NCBI GenBank assembly: GCA_029555085.1
Contig: JAKPTO010000043.1
Location: forward strand, 1-43,187
Direction of reading: 5' to 3'
DNA: 43,187 nucleotides
Source of the DNA: a bacterium
GTDB taxonomy: Bacteria; Patescibacteriota; Patescibacteriia; UBA1558; S5-K13
Part shown: piece after piece, positions 32,401 to 42,206 of the stretch
How the letters are laid out: the number at the start of each line of letters is the position of its first letter
Position numbering within the stretch: position 1 is the first letter of the stretch
Translations under genes and position numbers: made by a program
The notes under the pieces: generated by a model
Databases searched by the model: none
The model's input: only the letters and a program-made list of their open reading frames with translations
What the model was told of the DNA's origin: nothing

Positions 32401-32917
32401 ATACAAAAGTAAGCATTACAATCTGAGAAACATCAATCAAGAGTCCGGTTATCATTTTTGAAAAATTTATAAGTATTGAAAATATTATTACTTTTACAAG
32501 CCATTTCTTATATGAATATGCTTCTACTCCTATAATTGTTGTAAAAGAAATTATAAGCAATATAAATATGAAAAGCATATTACAAATATCTCTAGCAATC
32601 TTCCAACCTTCAAGCACGGCTGTTATGCCAGTAGTATATTTCTTCCAGGTAGCAAAAAATACTAAAGCCACCATAAGTTTTGAAGCAATAAAACCAAGTG
32701 CATAAACAATTCCATATAATAAACCGCTTAGGATTTTAAGTATGACATCTCCCAGACTCGCTCCAGCAAACAATGGAGTAAATAAAATAAAACAAAGCAC
32801 AATCAACGAAATGCCATAAAAAAGTTTTCTTTTCTTACTTAAAAGATTCCAAGAATTTTTAATTTTTCCTAATTTGGCTTTAAATTTTAACGATATTTTA
32901 TTAAATATATTCTTCAT
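29426..32917 (-). CDS. Large polytopic VirB6/TrbL-like membrane protein with cytosolic repeat region
   Basis: The 1,163-residue protein has about eight membrane helices in its first 400 residues. One segment reads L-A-I-L-S-P-F-A-F-M-L-Q-A-S-P-F-G-G and then W-W-Q-S-L-S-K-N-L-I-S-G-P, a pattern seen in VirB6/TrbL-type channel proteins of type IV secretion systems. The rest is charged and soluble-looking. It includes about three repeats around Y-G-K-N-N-F-x-E-x-Y-D-A-M (residues about 545-665), a coiled coil near 690, a second hydrophobic patch near 750-785 and a helical tail. It follows the giant secreted protein by 33 bases. No VirB4-like ATPase lies in this window, so the secretion role rests on layout and partial motif match. 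Confidence 0.75.
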   Translation of the reverse strand: MKNIFNKISLKFKAKLGKIKNSWNLLSKKRKLFYGISLIVLCFILFTPLFAGASLGDVILKILSGLLYGIVYALGFIASKLMVALVFFATWKKYTTGITAVLEGWKIARDICNMLFIFILLIISFTTIIGVEAYSYKKWLVKVIIFSILINFSKMITGLLIDVSQIVMLTFVSGFKDATVNNFAKGLHLDKLMSKNVGAGTANESGSFDVFVVMLLACIMLVVLNVVLVIMIVMLVGRILTLWVLAILSPFAFMLQASPFGGKYASEWWQSLSKNLISGPILAMFIYLCMYTIQASFDENISGNSEKIRISDMGGGQLKEKDNESGISADTTLEGSGGEPFAIQDTSMILDFIIVIAMMIAAIRIAGSLGVMGSSFAGQAMGKLQNAGKRALKMGAVGVGAVTGANLVARRIKAYRDIKQDRKKSKDYAAAAKFMQTTGAIKERVGEWGTKKRKQAFDWADKKTGGRLSKAKNWYEDKKQKFNDWAYGKKNRIEAEENKKNVQAMNTAKGEGIDSFESLEKAIDRLTAALKEDDHGQGELLAKYGKNNFKELYDAMISWEVKDSEDRNAINNISKTTKEGLVARYGKNNFGEVYDAMERGEIIPEDEATIKNIGSTYEEQLLLKYGYENNINSFDKLSEDDIYDEDDRKLFRIVQREKEVKDKEKASEREKQTEKLNDLNRVKNMIQEEEKKGSRAEFDRRILSDPEAFDKKINEYQKNAEDASRRYQNQKDLMDAVGSGIKKGFMALSLIGGGGFIPNLLLSSLASAPGAAMLIRRGEKALEESGKADQKDAGSYIYNKSSDFSKKCATKDNGELREIMNQSNSFKALGAIMQLLERQAFEAKDVPEIRAQLVARGADEATTNFVEDQIRKQFPGQAKFTEKGERLTDGELDRKLEERMRSMGARRFMDSIPDSGISRNVIKALMSASQNSKEAKSTVDGLSPAQQKEVARVLHGMILAGEFRDSANLNKAVAAFSSAIESETDPEKRFSDSQEVFNYAKSRLDSGDSHFRNVKLGNVVNNINLSTTENLKYIKDGNMDAVDFMSGFRDAVASEDQTKIDMYNKVLDELSTMTEAEMKGKVQLQDLFDRLHREATTGSRSVLRDASASLIKFRDKRFKAEEDTEEKTKSNPKPRPQRPRNVPIDKGYDYENSEFYKNLRIED

Positions 32918-32950
32918 GTTTCTAAAAAATACAAAATATTGAATCTATTA

Positions 32951-35900
32951 TTAATTTGGTTTTATAATTATATATTTATTCTGACCCATATCAACAGTGC
33001 TTTCTCCTCCCCAAGAATCAGTAACAGTAACCTTTGGACTGAATTTACAACATGGTCCGCCGTCAACTTCTTCGCAACTTGAAAACCAACTATTACTATC
33101 AGGAGTACAAACATATATAAATGAATAATTAAATTTGTCTTCACTGCAGGACTTTGGATCATTTCCCCAACCATATGAAAAACATTTCTTGCCATCAGTA
33201 CAGTCAGAGTCGGACTTACAATCATCACCATCGCTCCAATTTGCCTCACTATATGTATTTGCACATTTTCTTATACATTTTGCTTTTTTATTTTTAAATG
33301 GACCAGGAAATAATAATATATCAGAACCATCTCCATACCAATCAAGCCTTACTTCTTTTATAGGAGACCTTCCCCACTGAGCATAAGCATAAAAACTTAT
33401 ATCAGCTGTTAGGTTTTTCACTGCATATATATTAGAATTACTATTATTAATTGTTATACCGGTTTCACCCTCTCCCTGTTGAGTCACTTGTTTAATAATT
33501 GGGCCATTGGAATGTATATTACCTGTAAAATCCCAATTATAATTATATGGCTTCCACTGTCCTTGTATCCAAGCTTGTTCTCCATATTCGTAATACTGTA
33601 TTTCTGGAATTTTTACTATTGCATTTCTTAAATTATTACTAGCTTGTTGTAAAGAATGCCGAATTGGATTATCAAAACCATGAATAGAATATGGAAAATA
33701 AAAACTTTGAAAATTTGTAGAACTATGCATTATCGGTTCTCTAAGATTATCTCCACTACTGAAACCAAATTTTGATATTGTACCATTAAATGCTGGATTG
33801 TCTTGTGCAATATCTGAAACTCTTAGCACAAATTCATCATAATCATAATTAGTGGTTCCAACTATTATAGAAGAACAAGTATTATTACCCTGAATAGAAC
33901 ATATTGAACTATTCCATGGATTAACATTTTTAACATCCGTAGTTGGTAATGTATTTATATAATAATTATCTGAATGAAATACAGCATCAGAATCCCCCTC
34001 CCCATCAATTACTCCAATAACTCTACAAGCTTTTATGCCCTCAAAATTATCAGGGGTAACTGATGTCATACCTAACCTATAAAGGTCTGGACAATGTTCA
34101 CATTCTGGATAAACATTATCAAAAGACCAATCATAATGAACATAATAATTATATCTAAGTGGATTCCAAATTGACTCAGAAGAAAAACCACTATCATTAC
34201 AATCCGTAAAAACTTCATGTCCATTTGGTGGCACGCTTCCATCATATTCAATTGGGGAATCTTGATCATACTTATCTCGTAAATCCTCACCAAAACCAAA
34301 AGTTCTTCCAGCCCACAAGCAACCCCCCTGATAAGCAAGGCCAACAGTGTGGTGACTACCACAATTACCGGAATTCGAATTATAACCCCGAGCTATTTGG
34401 CTAAGCGGAATAAAATATTGATTCTTTTTCTTCCAAAAAGGGACATTAGCTCTATATCCAGTTGCATCCGTATCATCCCATTCATACACCCCAAGATTTG
34501 CTCCATCACCAACATATGTCGAACCATTTGGCATAACACCCTCATCGTAATAATAAAATCTTATCGGCTGATTTATTATATGTTTTGGTAATAAAGACTT
34601 GAAATCTTCCAGAAAGGATTTATCAGATAAACCTGTTAATTCATAATCACCAAACTCATGGGTTGTAAATTTTCGCTCTTTTTCTCTCCATTGAGTATTA
34701 TTTCCTTGAGGAGCATAAACATTACAATCAAAACCATCATAATATACATTTTGTTCATACCATTCTGGCCAATCACTTCCATATATAATTTCATATTCTT
34801 TTATAGGCTCAGGACGAATTGTCTTTTTTTGAAACTTATCACTAGATCCACTCCAGGGCCAATAATAATCTGGATTTGTAAAGTAGTCATAAAAATCTGA
34901 TGTCCTGTTTTGTGGTAACTTTGTACCAGCTGGTACATAAGCTAAAACATTGCACCTTGCAAATCCATCATTTATATCCGTATTAGCTCCAGCGCCATTG
35001 CCAGGATCAACAGTTCCATAAAGACCAGCAGAAGATTCATTGTGATTCGAACTCCAATAAGCACAATACAATCTATCTTCTTCTGTTACATAATCATCTG
35101 CAACTAAACATACTTTAGAATCAGTGGGTATAGGTACTTTAGCATCTAATGAAACAGAATATAAATCCATTTCTCCGCTTATGACATCAACTGGATACCA
35201 AGATAAACATCTTGTTGTATATCTATTGTCTCCATCTCTATATAGAGGGGTTGCTAAAAATGAATTATCTTTCTCTAGGCAAAATCCACGCCAACCTATA
35301 AAATCTGTTTGTGATTTCTTTTTTATTGTGGTTCCTTCACCACTATATTCATCTTGGATGCTTTCTGGTATAGAACCATAACTCAAAGGAAAATATAGAC
35401 TCTTTGAGGAACCATAGTTTACTTTTGTATAACTACAATCACATTCGTGATTTAATGCGCTTGAAACCTGCCCTTCCTCAAATTTTGGCTGACAAATATT
35501 TGCATTTTGAAAATTTTGATTTTTAGAAGAATCCATATTTGCATAATAATAATTACCAGTAGAAGTAACCTTAACATTTTCTTTAGAGATTATTGCAGGC
35601 GTCCACACGAATGGAGAATCTTTTTCTGGATATAATCTGCATGATTTATGTTGAGATGATAAATAATCTTCCCTGATCTTATCATTACTCTTATCTCCAT
35701 AATGAGAAGCTAAAGGATTCATACCTAATCCAAATTTATAAATCATACTTTGTCCAGATGCGTTTCTTTTCGCAACTGTTTTACCTAATTCATATGTTTC
35801 TGTTTCTGTTTTAACAGCAGATAAAGCATCTATTGGAAAAAGACCTGGTATAGAATAACCGCTATATTCCATATTAGACCAAGATAATCTAGTCCCTAAT

Positions 35901-38900
35901 TCTTTTTGATAACTATCCAATGTAAGAGGTTTAATATCTGGACTCCTTAATAAATAATTATCACACTTTGAATTGTCTGATGACAAAGAATTACATGCTA
36001 CAAGCGATATACATGAATTTTTATCTTGTCCGGTTTTTTCATCAACTGTTTTAATAGAAGAAGCGCAAGTTGCCCACTCTCCACAGGTCCTATCTCTGAC
36101 AACTCGCAACATTATATTGGAATCATTTGCAGATGAAGAATCTCCAACGCTTAAATTAAACCTCGCATAACTCTTATTTGCATTCCATCTCAATGTTGAA
36201 TCAGTTAATTGATGGAATAAAATACATCCCTTTTCTTTACTTGGCTCATTACACGAGGTTCTGTCTATATTATTATTATCGAGATATGTATAATATCCTT
36301 GGACTTTTTGAAATTTTACTCCAGTCATTGATATTTCTCCCCCACCACCACCGAAATAAAATGCAACATTACAAAAGTTCGTATCTGGTTCCATGGTATA
36401 TAATCCGTAAATATGTTTCCAGTTACCACTGTCTCCATTATTTTCTTTTACAAAATAATTGGAGTTCAAGTTCGGCATCGCATAAGGTATTTTATCCGCT
36501 CCAATTGTATAATAATATGATGAATTATCTGCCTTTTCTTTCTTACATATTAAAAATGTTGAAATGAATCTATTTTGATTTTCTGTCGACTCAGAATCTG
36601 ATGGGTCGAATCTTACAAAAGCATTTAATTTATAAACTTGATTTTGCTCAACGAAAAAGTTATGTGGAGTATTCTTACCACCTGTAAATACAGCAAGTCC
36701 GCCAGGAGAAGAATTAAATTCTATAACATCGCTTGATTTTAATGCATTAAAAGAACCATCACTGGAATAGCTTACTGTTCCATTCATTAAATTCCAGTTA
36801 AATAATTTCCACTGCGCTGCGTTGTTTAAACTTAATGGCATTTCCAGTTCTTGATCTAAATTATCTTCTGGGTCTATAAATGCTGTGCATGAGTTTTGAT
36901 TCTTGGGACATGTAGCGCTATAAGAATTATTAAAATCTAAAAATAGTGAACTTCCTAAATTGCTTTCTATATTAGATACGAAATTATCATAATTTTTATT
37001 ATACAATAACCCATCGCAAGGCTCGGATGTCCCAACCTTATAATATCCAGCTGGTAAATTTGACGCTAATTCAGCTTCTTTGTACTCACAAACTTTTTCT
37101 CTTGGATGAATCTTGAATAAATATCCTCCGTCTGATTTTTTGAAAGCTACACAATTTTGATACTTAGACAAACACAATATTTGATTCTGTCCGCCAAAAA
37201 AGTCATCAGAAGTGTAATTATCTGGATTGTTTATCCTAAATACATCGCTTGGATTTCCATTATTATCTAAAGTAGCTAAATTTTGACAACCCTTTTGATC
37301 ATTTGAACATTTAAACTTATTATCCACTATAATATATTCTATTGTGTCTTCTGGTACAGTTGTAGTATCATCCGTTACATTGCTAGTAATCGGATCTTTA
37401 TCATTTAAATAATAATGTTTATTTTGCGCGCATTCCCCATCATTTGTATTGTTACAATAAGCGTTAAATGTTTGTTTAAATGGCATAGAGGAATTTTTTG
37501 TATCAATAACTGCTCGACAACCAATATTTTCAGGATTACATACTTGGTTAAATTGATATAAATACACCGAGGAATTATCTCGTTTCTTGTACTCTTTACA
37601 ACCTAAATATTTGTTATCTATCAATCCATTATTGTCACTATCAACACAAATCCGTGGGGTATTCCATGAATCTTTTATTTTATAAAAATTATTACTAAAC
37701 TCTTTTAGAGTAATATTATCTATAAAAATTCCATCTTTTGCATGATTTGAGTTGGTAAAGCGTATATTAATTATTAGCTTGTTTGCATCATGAGAAGCAG
37801 TTACTATAGAAAGTTGTTTAAACTCCCATTCTTTATTATTTATAACAGGAGTTGTAAATGTCAAAGAATCACGAGATGCTTCATCTCTAATCAAATCACG
37901 AGATGTTATAGAGTCCTCAATGGTCCCGTCAGTTGCTATAGGTTGTATGCCTCGCTCAGCTGCGCGAGCTTTATTTATAAATTTATTAGAATTTAAAGTT
38001 TCATGTTCTGTTTCTCCGTCACCAATCTCTATACCAGCGCCATCATTTAAATCGCCTTCTAATTTCTTTACCCAAAAACTTAAAACATATTCCTTGCCCG
38101 CTTTTACCATTTCACCATCTTTAGATAAATCATAGAAAATAGAAATACTGTTTGATGAACTATCTGTTGTATAAAGCGCCATTGACATTCCCCCATACTG
38201 TAGTGACTCTGTGGATGGATAAGCAGACGCTACATTCGTAGAATATGTCCATGGATTAATAGTTCCTGCATCAAATTTTGCTTGTAAAATATTTTTTACA
38301 TTATTTCCATTATTTCCTTTATATTCTAAACATCCAACATTTGATTTTGAACAGGTCTGACTCATTGATGGAATTGCCTTATAAATAACATTAGAATTTG
38401 TTCTTCTTAAATTAATACATTCATCGCTAATAGGAATCGTCTTAGACGATAATCTTTTGTATAGATTTGCATTCATATCATAATACTCTCTACAATCTAA
38501 ATTTTCTGCACTACATTCAGATCCACCCCCATCAGAACACACACTTTCACCAATTCCAATCTTTGTACATGGGGCATTAGTACTAGAAGATTCTGTTTTT
38601 AATAATTTCCATGTCTTGAGTTGGAATCCAAAAGTATCTGAACCCTCCCAAGTATAATATACTGTTATATTATCAACTTCATCTGGTCTAACACACTGTC
38701 TAAGTGATTTATAATACTCTTTTCCCTCGCCTCCTTTTTCTAATTCTGCAATATTTGTAAATTCCTCACATGATGGTTCAGAACAATCTTTAGCGGCACT
38801 AGTTATAAAATTTCTATCAATATTTGTGGCAGAAGGATTTTCTAATTTATCAAAATAATTTGGTAACTGAGAATATGTTTGAAAATTATTACACTCTCTT

Positions 38901-41900
38901 GGACACACATCTTGCTCTGAAATAACAGCGCTAATAGATGGATCGCGGTTAACTGGATTATACGATTCACAACCAGCATCCTCTTTTGAACAATATTTTG
39001 AATAATTCACACACTCACTAGCAGGATTATTGCTTTTACAATTATAGTAATCGGGAGCTTTCTTAAAGAAAACATTTGAAGTATTTCCATATTCGCTATA
39101 TTGACTTGGTGTTTTTTGTTGTTCTGCTATTGGATTTTTTATTATTGATGTCAAAGGTCCAGGAACAAATGAACTTATATATTCAAACTGAACATTATCT
39201 AAATAAATTTCTCCTACCCCTCGGAGAGCGATAACAACATTTGATTTTGAATTATTATCCACGGAATAATAAAAATGTTTTCTGGTCCAATCTCCAATAA
39301 CAGTGTTTGGATTATCTATAATACCACCATCACCATCAATAAAATCATCGTCTTTTATTATCTTGTCGCCTATTGAATCACCCACAACACTACTACCAAA
39401 AGAAGTGCCCTCGTTAATCGTTCTATTACCTATATTACGTGAACCATCCACAGCACTATTACCAAAAGAAGTCCCTTCATTGGTTGTTTGATGGATTATA
39501 TTATGTGAATCATCTATAATACTACCACTATGTGAACTATCCTCTACACCACCACCAATAGAACCATCCTCATTTAATACTCTATTATCTATAGATGGAA
39601 CAACCTTTGCATTATTCGCGCCACGAACATAATAGCTAAGAATATAACTACCCTTTCCAGGAATTTTTACATTTATAGATGCTGTTTGGCCTGTTACTTT
39701 TAACGAATATCTTCCGGAAACAGAATAATTTGTTGACAATTCAGATCCGCCAACATTCCAACCGTCTGGCTTGCCATCTTCTCTTCCTTCATCTATTTCA
39801 AAACTTCCATTTGGAATTAAATTAACTCCTCTTTTTATATCTATAAAATTAGTACATCCTTCGTTTGATTTCTCGCATGATTTCACATAGCTATTTAAAT
39901 AAATATAATCGCCATCAATATTCCACTGATAAGATTCATCAAACTGTTTTTCTGTTAAATATTTTCTACAGCCAACTTGTTCTTGAGGGCAATCTCTTAA
40001 TGTATCTACTAAATATGATTGTTCCTTTTTTTCATCATCCATTACCAATGTACATCCACTATAATTTTTATCACAAGCATCTCCTTTAAATCTCCAAATA
40101 TTTTTTTCTCTTAAACAATATCCATAACCACCTATACATTTTCCATTTTCATCTTCTTTTATGCACTGTCTTGGATCAGCGCATTCTTCATATCTATTTG
40201 AGCTTTCATTCATTTCAAGCGCTGAATAATAACCCTTTGCATAACACTTCTGTATAGGCACTTTTAATACCCATTCTGGATTTACTAATCCACAAAGTGG
40301 CGCTTCTCCTTTTTCTTTTATTAAACATCCGCCAGGTAGCCACTCATAATATGTTCCTCCATCAATAGGCATATTCAAACATGTGTCCTTATCTATTATA
40401 TTTAATTGTTCTTCTACATTTGATAAAAATCCGTCTTCATCAAATGTATACTTATAACATATTCCTATTTTTTTACCATTACCATCATCATTTCCTACCC
40501 ATTTAACCTCTATATCTTCTAGACCATATTCGCTACTTAAAATATTTGTAGTACAATTCTCTTTTGAAATATTAATAGATGGATAAGATCTCCAGCCACA
40601 AACATTGTCCTTTATTACTTGACCATTGTATTTATATGTACCGTATTGATTGTATTGATTTACTACATCTTTTAAAGTACATCCAGTAGCTGGACAAATT
40701 GGGTTTCCTTCTTGAACAGATTGTACAATTTTAAGCGCAGCCATTTCCCAACCAACCGGAATTACTCTATTCTTTCTTAATTTTTTCATATTATCATAAG
40801 AAATACCCTGATCTAAATCCGGTTGTTGCAATAATTCATTATTAGCTATATTAGTAAATCCAAAAATTTTACCCTCACTTATTAAACCCTCTTTCATCGC
40901 TTGATTAAGCGTCATTGGATTTCCGGTTTGCGCTCGTCTTAAAACTTCTGCAAAATCAGAATCAATAACAGAATCATTTAAATTTCCAGGCATTCCAGAT
41001 TGAGGATTTTTCATTGTCATCTGCATTTCCCCTATAAGATCAATGTCTGATATATTTGTATTAAACGAAATTCTTTTTACTGTAGAATAGAGTTGATCAA
41101 TATAGTCACCAACAGTCGCTGGTTTTTCTCCGGAAATTAATTGCTGTTTTGTTTTCGACCAATCATACCCCTCAATATTAAAGTTCATTAACTTTTTATA
41201 TATGGACTTCATTAATGTACCGAATAATCTATTTGATAATGTATCTATAAAAACACCCAAAGAATCAGCAACGGGATCTTCGGTATATTCCAAAGCCACG
41301 CTTTGTTTGTTTGAAATTTTATCTTGTTGGGCTTTTGTTTCTGCTGGTGGCCCTTCGGGCCCTTCAGTTATCGAATCTTCTGGTGTTTTATTTCCCCCGG
41401 CAGCAGCTGCATCTTCTTGTCTCTTTTTTTCAGCTAATTCTTTTTGCTCCTGTACTTTTTTTTCAAGAGTTTCGCTTATAGATATCTGTTTTTTTACATC
41501 ACTTTCTTGAGGATTTAAAATACTTCTTAAAACTCTTGACTTTGCTTCTTGAGCCAAGTAACTAGAATCAGCCCCAAACCCCAACTGAGAAAGGGATTTG
41601 TTATTTAAAGAAAATAAAAGCATAGGATCTTCTGCATACTTCTTACCAACCTCACCCCACTTATCAGCCATATCGCTAAGCGTACATTTTACTTGTTTTT
41701 TTTCTCCTGATTTTATAGCAAACATATTCATTTGTATATCTGTGATATCATCAAGCCATATTGGGGATGGATTTTTTGGCGCACAAATATCAAGTCCCGG
41801 TATAGCCCCAGTGCTTGATACCATATTGCCAAGATCTACTAAAAACTCTCCAGCGGCAGCATCTCCTGCATTTTTTAAATAACTTTCCCATCCACTAGTG

Positions 41901-42199
41901 TAAAACTTTGACTTTCTACCAGCAGCGCCTTCAGCTAAATCAACAGCCGCGTCATAAGCCAAATTATTTAAAAAAGTTCCAAGCGCTTTTTTATATGCTG
42001 TCGCCGTCATTGATTTTTTGATAGAATCGTATATATTTGTTGTTTTTTTCCACACAAACTCAGCGGTAGCTCTTATCCATCCCAATGGATCGTGAAATAT
42101 TCCCTGAGCCCCTACTTTGTTTGGAATCACAAAAGCAATATTAAAAATCAATACTATTGTTAGTAATGACAAAATAATTTTTGATTTTTTGTTTATCAT
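32951..42199 (-). CDS. Giant secreted modular protein with Cys-pair and jelly-roll modules
   Basis: From the ATG at 42199 the protein has about 3,080 residues. It opens with a signal peptide (K-K-S-K, hydrophobic stretch, cleavage after about V-G-A). The first 500 residues are helical. From about 40.1 to 36.2 kb there are at least nine copies of C-x5-[GSN]-C-x2-[FYLV], mixed with three jelly-roll modules of the carbohydrate-binding type (CBM4/9-like: N-L-I-P-N-G-S-F-E near 39.8 kb, a second near 38.3-37.7 kb, a third near 36.8-36.3 kb). The C-terminal 250 residues hold a PKD-like pair of segments around another Cys-rich insert. No sorting signal or C-terminal anchor is seen. It should be an extracellular surface fibre or adhesin. 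A start at 42232 would overlap the upstream gene. Confidence 0.88.
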   Translation of the reverse strand: MINKKSKIILSLLTIVLIFNIAFVIPNKVGAQGIFHDPLGWIRATAEFVWKKTTNIYDSIKKSMTATAYKKALGTFLNNLAYDAAVDLAEGAAGRKSKFYTSGWESYLKNAGDAAAGEFLVDLGNMVSSTGAIPGLDICAPKNPSPIWLDDITDIQMNMFAIKSGEKKQVKCTLSDMADKWGEVGKKYAEDPMLLFSLNNKSLSQLGFGADSSYLAQEAKSRVLRSILNPQESDVKKQISISETLEKKVQEQKELAEKKRQEDAAAAGGNKTPEDSITEGPEGPPAETKAQQDKISNKQSVALEYTEDPVADSLGVFIDTLSNRLFGTLMKSIYKKLMNFNIEGYDWSKTKQQLISGEKPATVGDYIDQLYSTVKRISFNTNISDIDLIGEMQMTMKNPQSGMPGNLNDSVIDSDFAEVLRRAQTGNPMTLNQAMKEGLISEGKIFGFTNIANNELLQQPDLDQGISYDNMKKLRKNRVIPVGWEMAALKIVQSVQEGNPICPATGCTLKDVVNQYNQYGTYKYNGQVIKDNVCGWRSYPSINISKENCTTNILSSEYGLEDIEVKWVGNDDGNGKKIGICYKYTFDEDGFLSNVEEQLNIIDKDTCLNMPIDGGTYYEWLPGGCLIKEKGEAPLCGLVNPEWVLKVPIQKCYAKGYYSALEMNESSNRYEECADPRQCIKEDENGKCIGGYGYCLREKNIWRFKGDACDKNYSGCTLVMDDEKKEQSYLVDTLRDCPQEQVGCRKYLTEKQFDESYQWNIDGDYIYLNSYVKSCEKSNEGCTNFIDIKRGVNLIPNGSFEIDEGREDGKPDGWNVGGSELSTNYSVSGRYSLKVTGQTASINVKIPGKGSYILSYYVRGANNAKVVPSIDNRVLNEDGSIGGGVEDSSHSGSIIDDSHNIIHQTTNEGTSFGNSAVDGSRNIGNRTINEGTSFGSSVVGDSIGDKIIKDDDFIDGDGGIIDNPNTVIGDWTRKHFYYSVDNNSKSNVVIALRGVGEIYLDNVQFEYISSFVPGPLTSIIKNPIAEQQKTPSQYSEYGNTSNVFFKKAPDYYNCKSNNPASECVNYSKYCSKEDAGCESYNPVNRDPSISAVISEQDVCPRECNNFQTYSQLPNYFDKLENPSATNIDRNFITSAAKDCSEPSCEEFTNIAELEKGGEGKEYYKSLRQCVRPDEVDNITVYYTWEGSDTFGFQLKTWKLLKTESSSTNAPCTKIGIGESVCSDGGGSECSAENLDCREYYDMNANLYKRLSSKTIPISDECINLRRTNSNVIYKAIPSMSQTCSKSNVGCLEYKGNNGNNVKNILQAKFDAGTINPWTYSTNVASAYPSTESLQYGGMSMALYTTDSSSNSISIFYDLSKDGEMVKAGKEYVLSFWVKKLEGDLNDGAGIEIGDGETEHETLNSNKFINKARAAERGIQPIATDGTIEDSITSRDLIRDEASRDSLTFTTPVINNKEWEFKQLSIVTASHDANKLIINIRFTNSNHAKDGIFIDNITLKEFSNNFYKIKDSWNTPRICVDSDNNGLIDNKYLGCKEYKKRDNSSVYLYQFNQVCNPENIGCRAVIDTKNSSMPFKQTFNAYCNNTNDGECAQNKHYYLNDKDPITSNVTDDTTTVPEDTIEYIIVDNKFKCSNDQKGCQNLATLDNNGNPSDVFRINNPDNYTSDDFFGGQNQILCLSKYQNCVAFKKSDGGYLFKIHPREKVCEYKEAELASNLPAGYYKVGTSEPCDGLLYNKNYDNFVSNIESNLGSSLFLDFNNSYSATCPKNQNSCTAFIDPEDNLDQELEMPLSLNNAAQWKLFNWNLMNGTVSYSSDGSFNALKSSDVIEFNSSPGGLAVFTGGKNTPHNFFVEQNQVYKLNAFVRFDPSDSESTENQNRFISTFLICKKEKADNSSYYYTIGADKIPYAMPNLNSNYFVKENNGDSGNWKHIYGLYTMEPDTNFCNVAFYFGGGGGEISMTGVKFQKVQGYYTYLDNNNIDRTSCNEPSKEKGCILFHQLTDSTLRWNANKSYARFNLSVGDSSSANDSNIMLRVVRDRTCGEWATCASSIKTVDEKTGQDKNSCISLVACNSLSSDNSKCDNYLLRSPDIKPLTLDSYQKELGTRLSWSNMEYSGYSIPGLFPIDALSAVKTETETYELGKTVAKRNASGQSMIYKFGLGMNPLASHYGDKSNDKIREDYLSSQHKSCRLYPEKDSPFVWTPAIISKENVKVTSTGNYYYANMDSSKNQNFQNANICQPKFEEGQVSSALNHECDCSYTKVNYGSSKSLYFPLSYGSIPESIQDEYSGEGTTIKKKSQTDFIGWRGFCLEKDNSFLATPLYRDGDNRYTTRCLSWYPVDVISGEMDLYSVSLDAKVPIPTDSKVCLVADDYVTEEDRLYCAYWSSNHNESSAGLYGTVDPGNGAGANTDINDGFARCNVLAYVPAGTKLPQNRTSDFYDYFTNPDYYWPWSGSSDKFQKKTIRPEPIKEYEIIYGSDWPEWYEQNVYYDGFDCNVYAPQGNNTQWREKERKFTTHEFGDYELTGLSDKSFLEDFKSLLPKHIINQPIRFYYYDEGVMPNGSTYVGDGANLGVYEWDDTDATGYRANVPFWKKKNQYFIPLSQIARGYNSNSGNCGSHHTVGLAYQGGCLWAGRTFGFGEDLRDKYDQDSPIEYDGSVPPNGHEVFTDCNDSGFSSESIWNPLRYNYYVHYDWSFDNVYPECEHCPDLYRLGMTSVTPDNFEGIKACRVIGVIDGEGDSDAVFHSDNYYINTLPTTDVKNVNPWNSSICSIQGNNTCSSIIVGTTNYDYDEFVLRVSDIAQDNPAFNGTISKFGFSSGDNLREPIMHSSTNFQSFYFPYSIHGFDNPIRHSLQQASNNLRNAIVKIPEIQYYEYGEQAWIQGQWKPYNYNWDFTGNIHSNGPIIKQVTQQGEGETGITINNSNSNIYAVKNLTADISFYAYAQWGRSPIKEVRLDWYGDGSDILLFPGPFKNKKAKCIRKCANTYSEANWSDGDDCKSDSDCTDGKKCFSYGWGNDPKSCSEDKFNYSFIYVCTPDSNSWFSSCEEVDGGPCCKFSPKVTVTDSWGGESTVDMGQNKYIIIKPN
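39390..39535 (-). repeat. 66-base tandem repeat inside the giant gene
   Basis: ACCAAAAGAA at 39395 recurs at 39461, exactly 66 bases on, with surrounding sequence alike; a third, weaker copy follows. The repeat encodes N-E-G-T-S-F-G-[NS]-S every 22 residues. It lies in a loop of the first jelly-roll module, so copy number may vary between strains. Confidence 0.75.
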
Positions 42200-42206
42200 T
42201 TTATTA

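Noticed and set aside
36178-36567. 129-codon plus-strand frame inside the giant gene
   Set aside because: It is antisense to a clear coding region with Cys modules, has a His- and Tyr-rich composition typical of reverse frames, and has no promoter or ribosome binding site.
39390-39535. Tandem repeat considered as a CRISPR-like array
   Set aside because: Only two to three imperfect 66-base units exist, in frame inside a gene, with no spacers of unrelated sequence and no cas genes.
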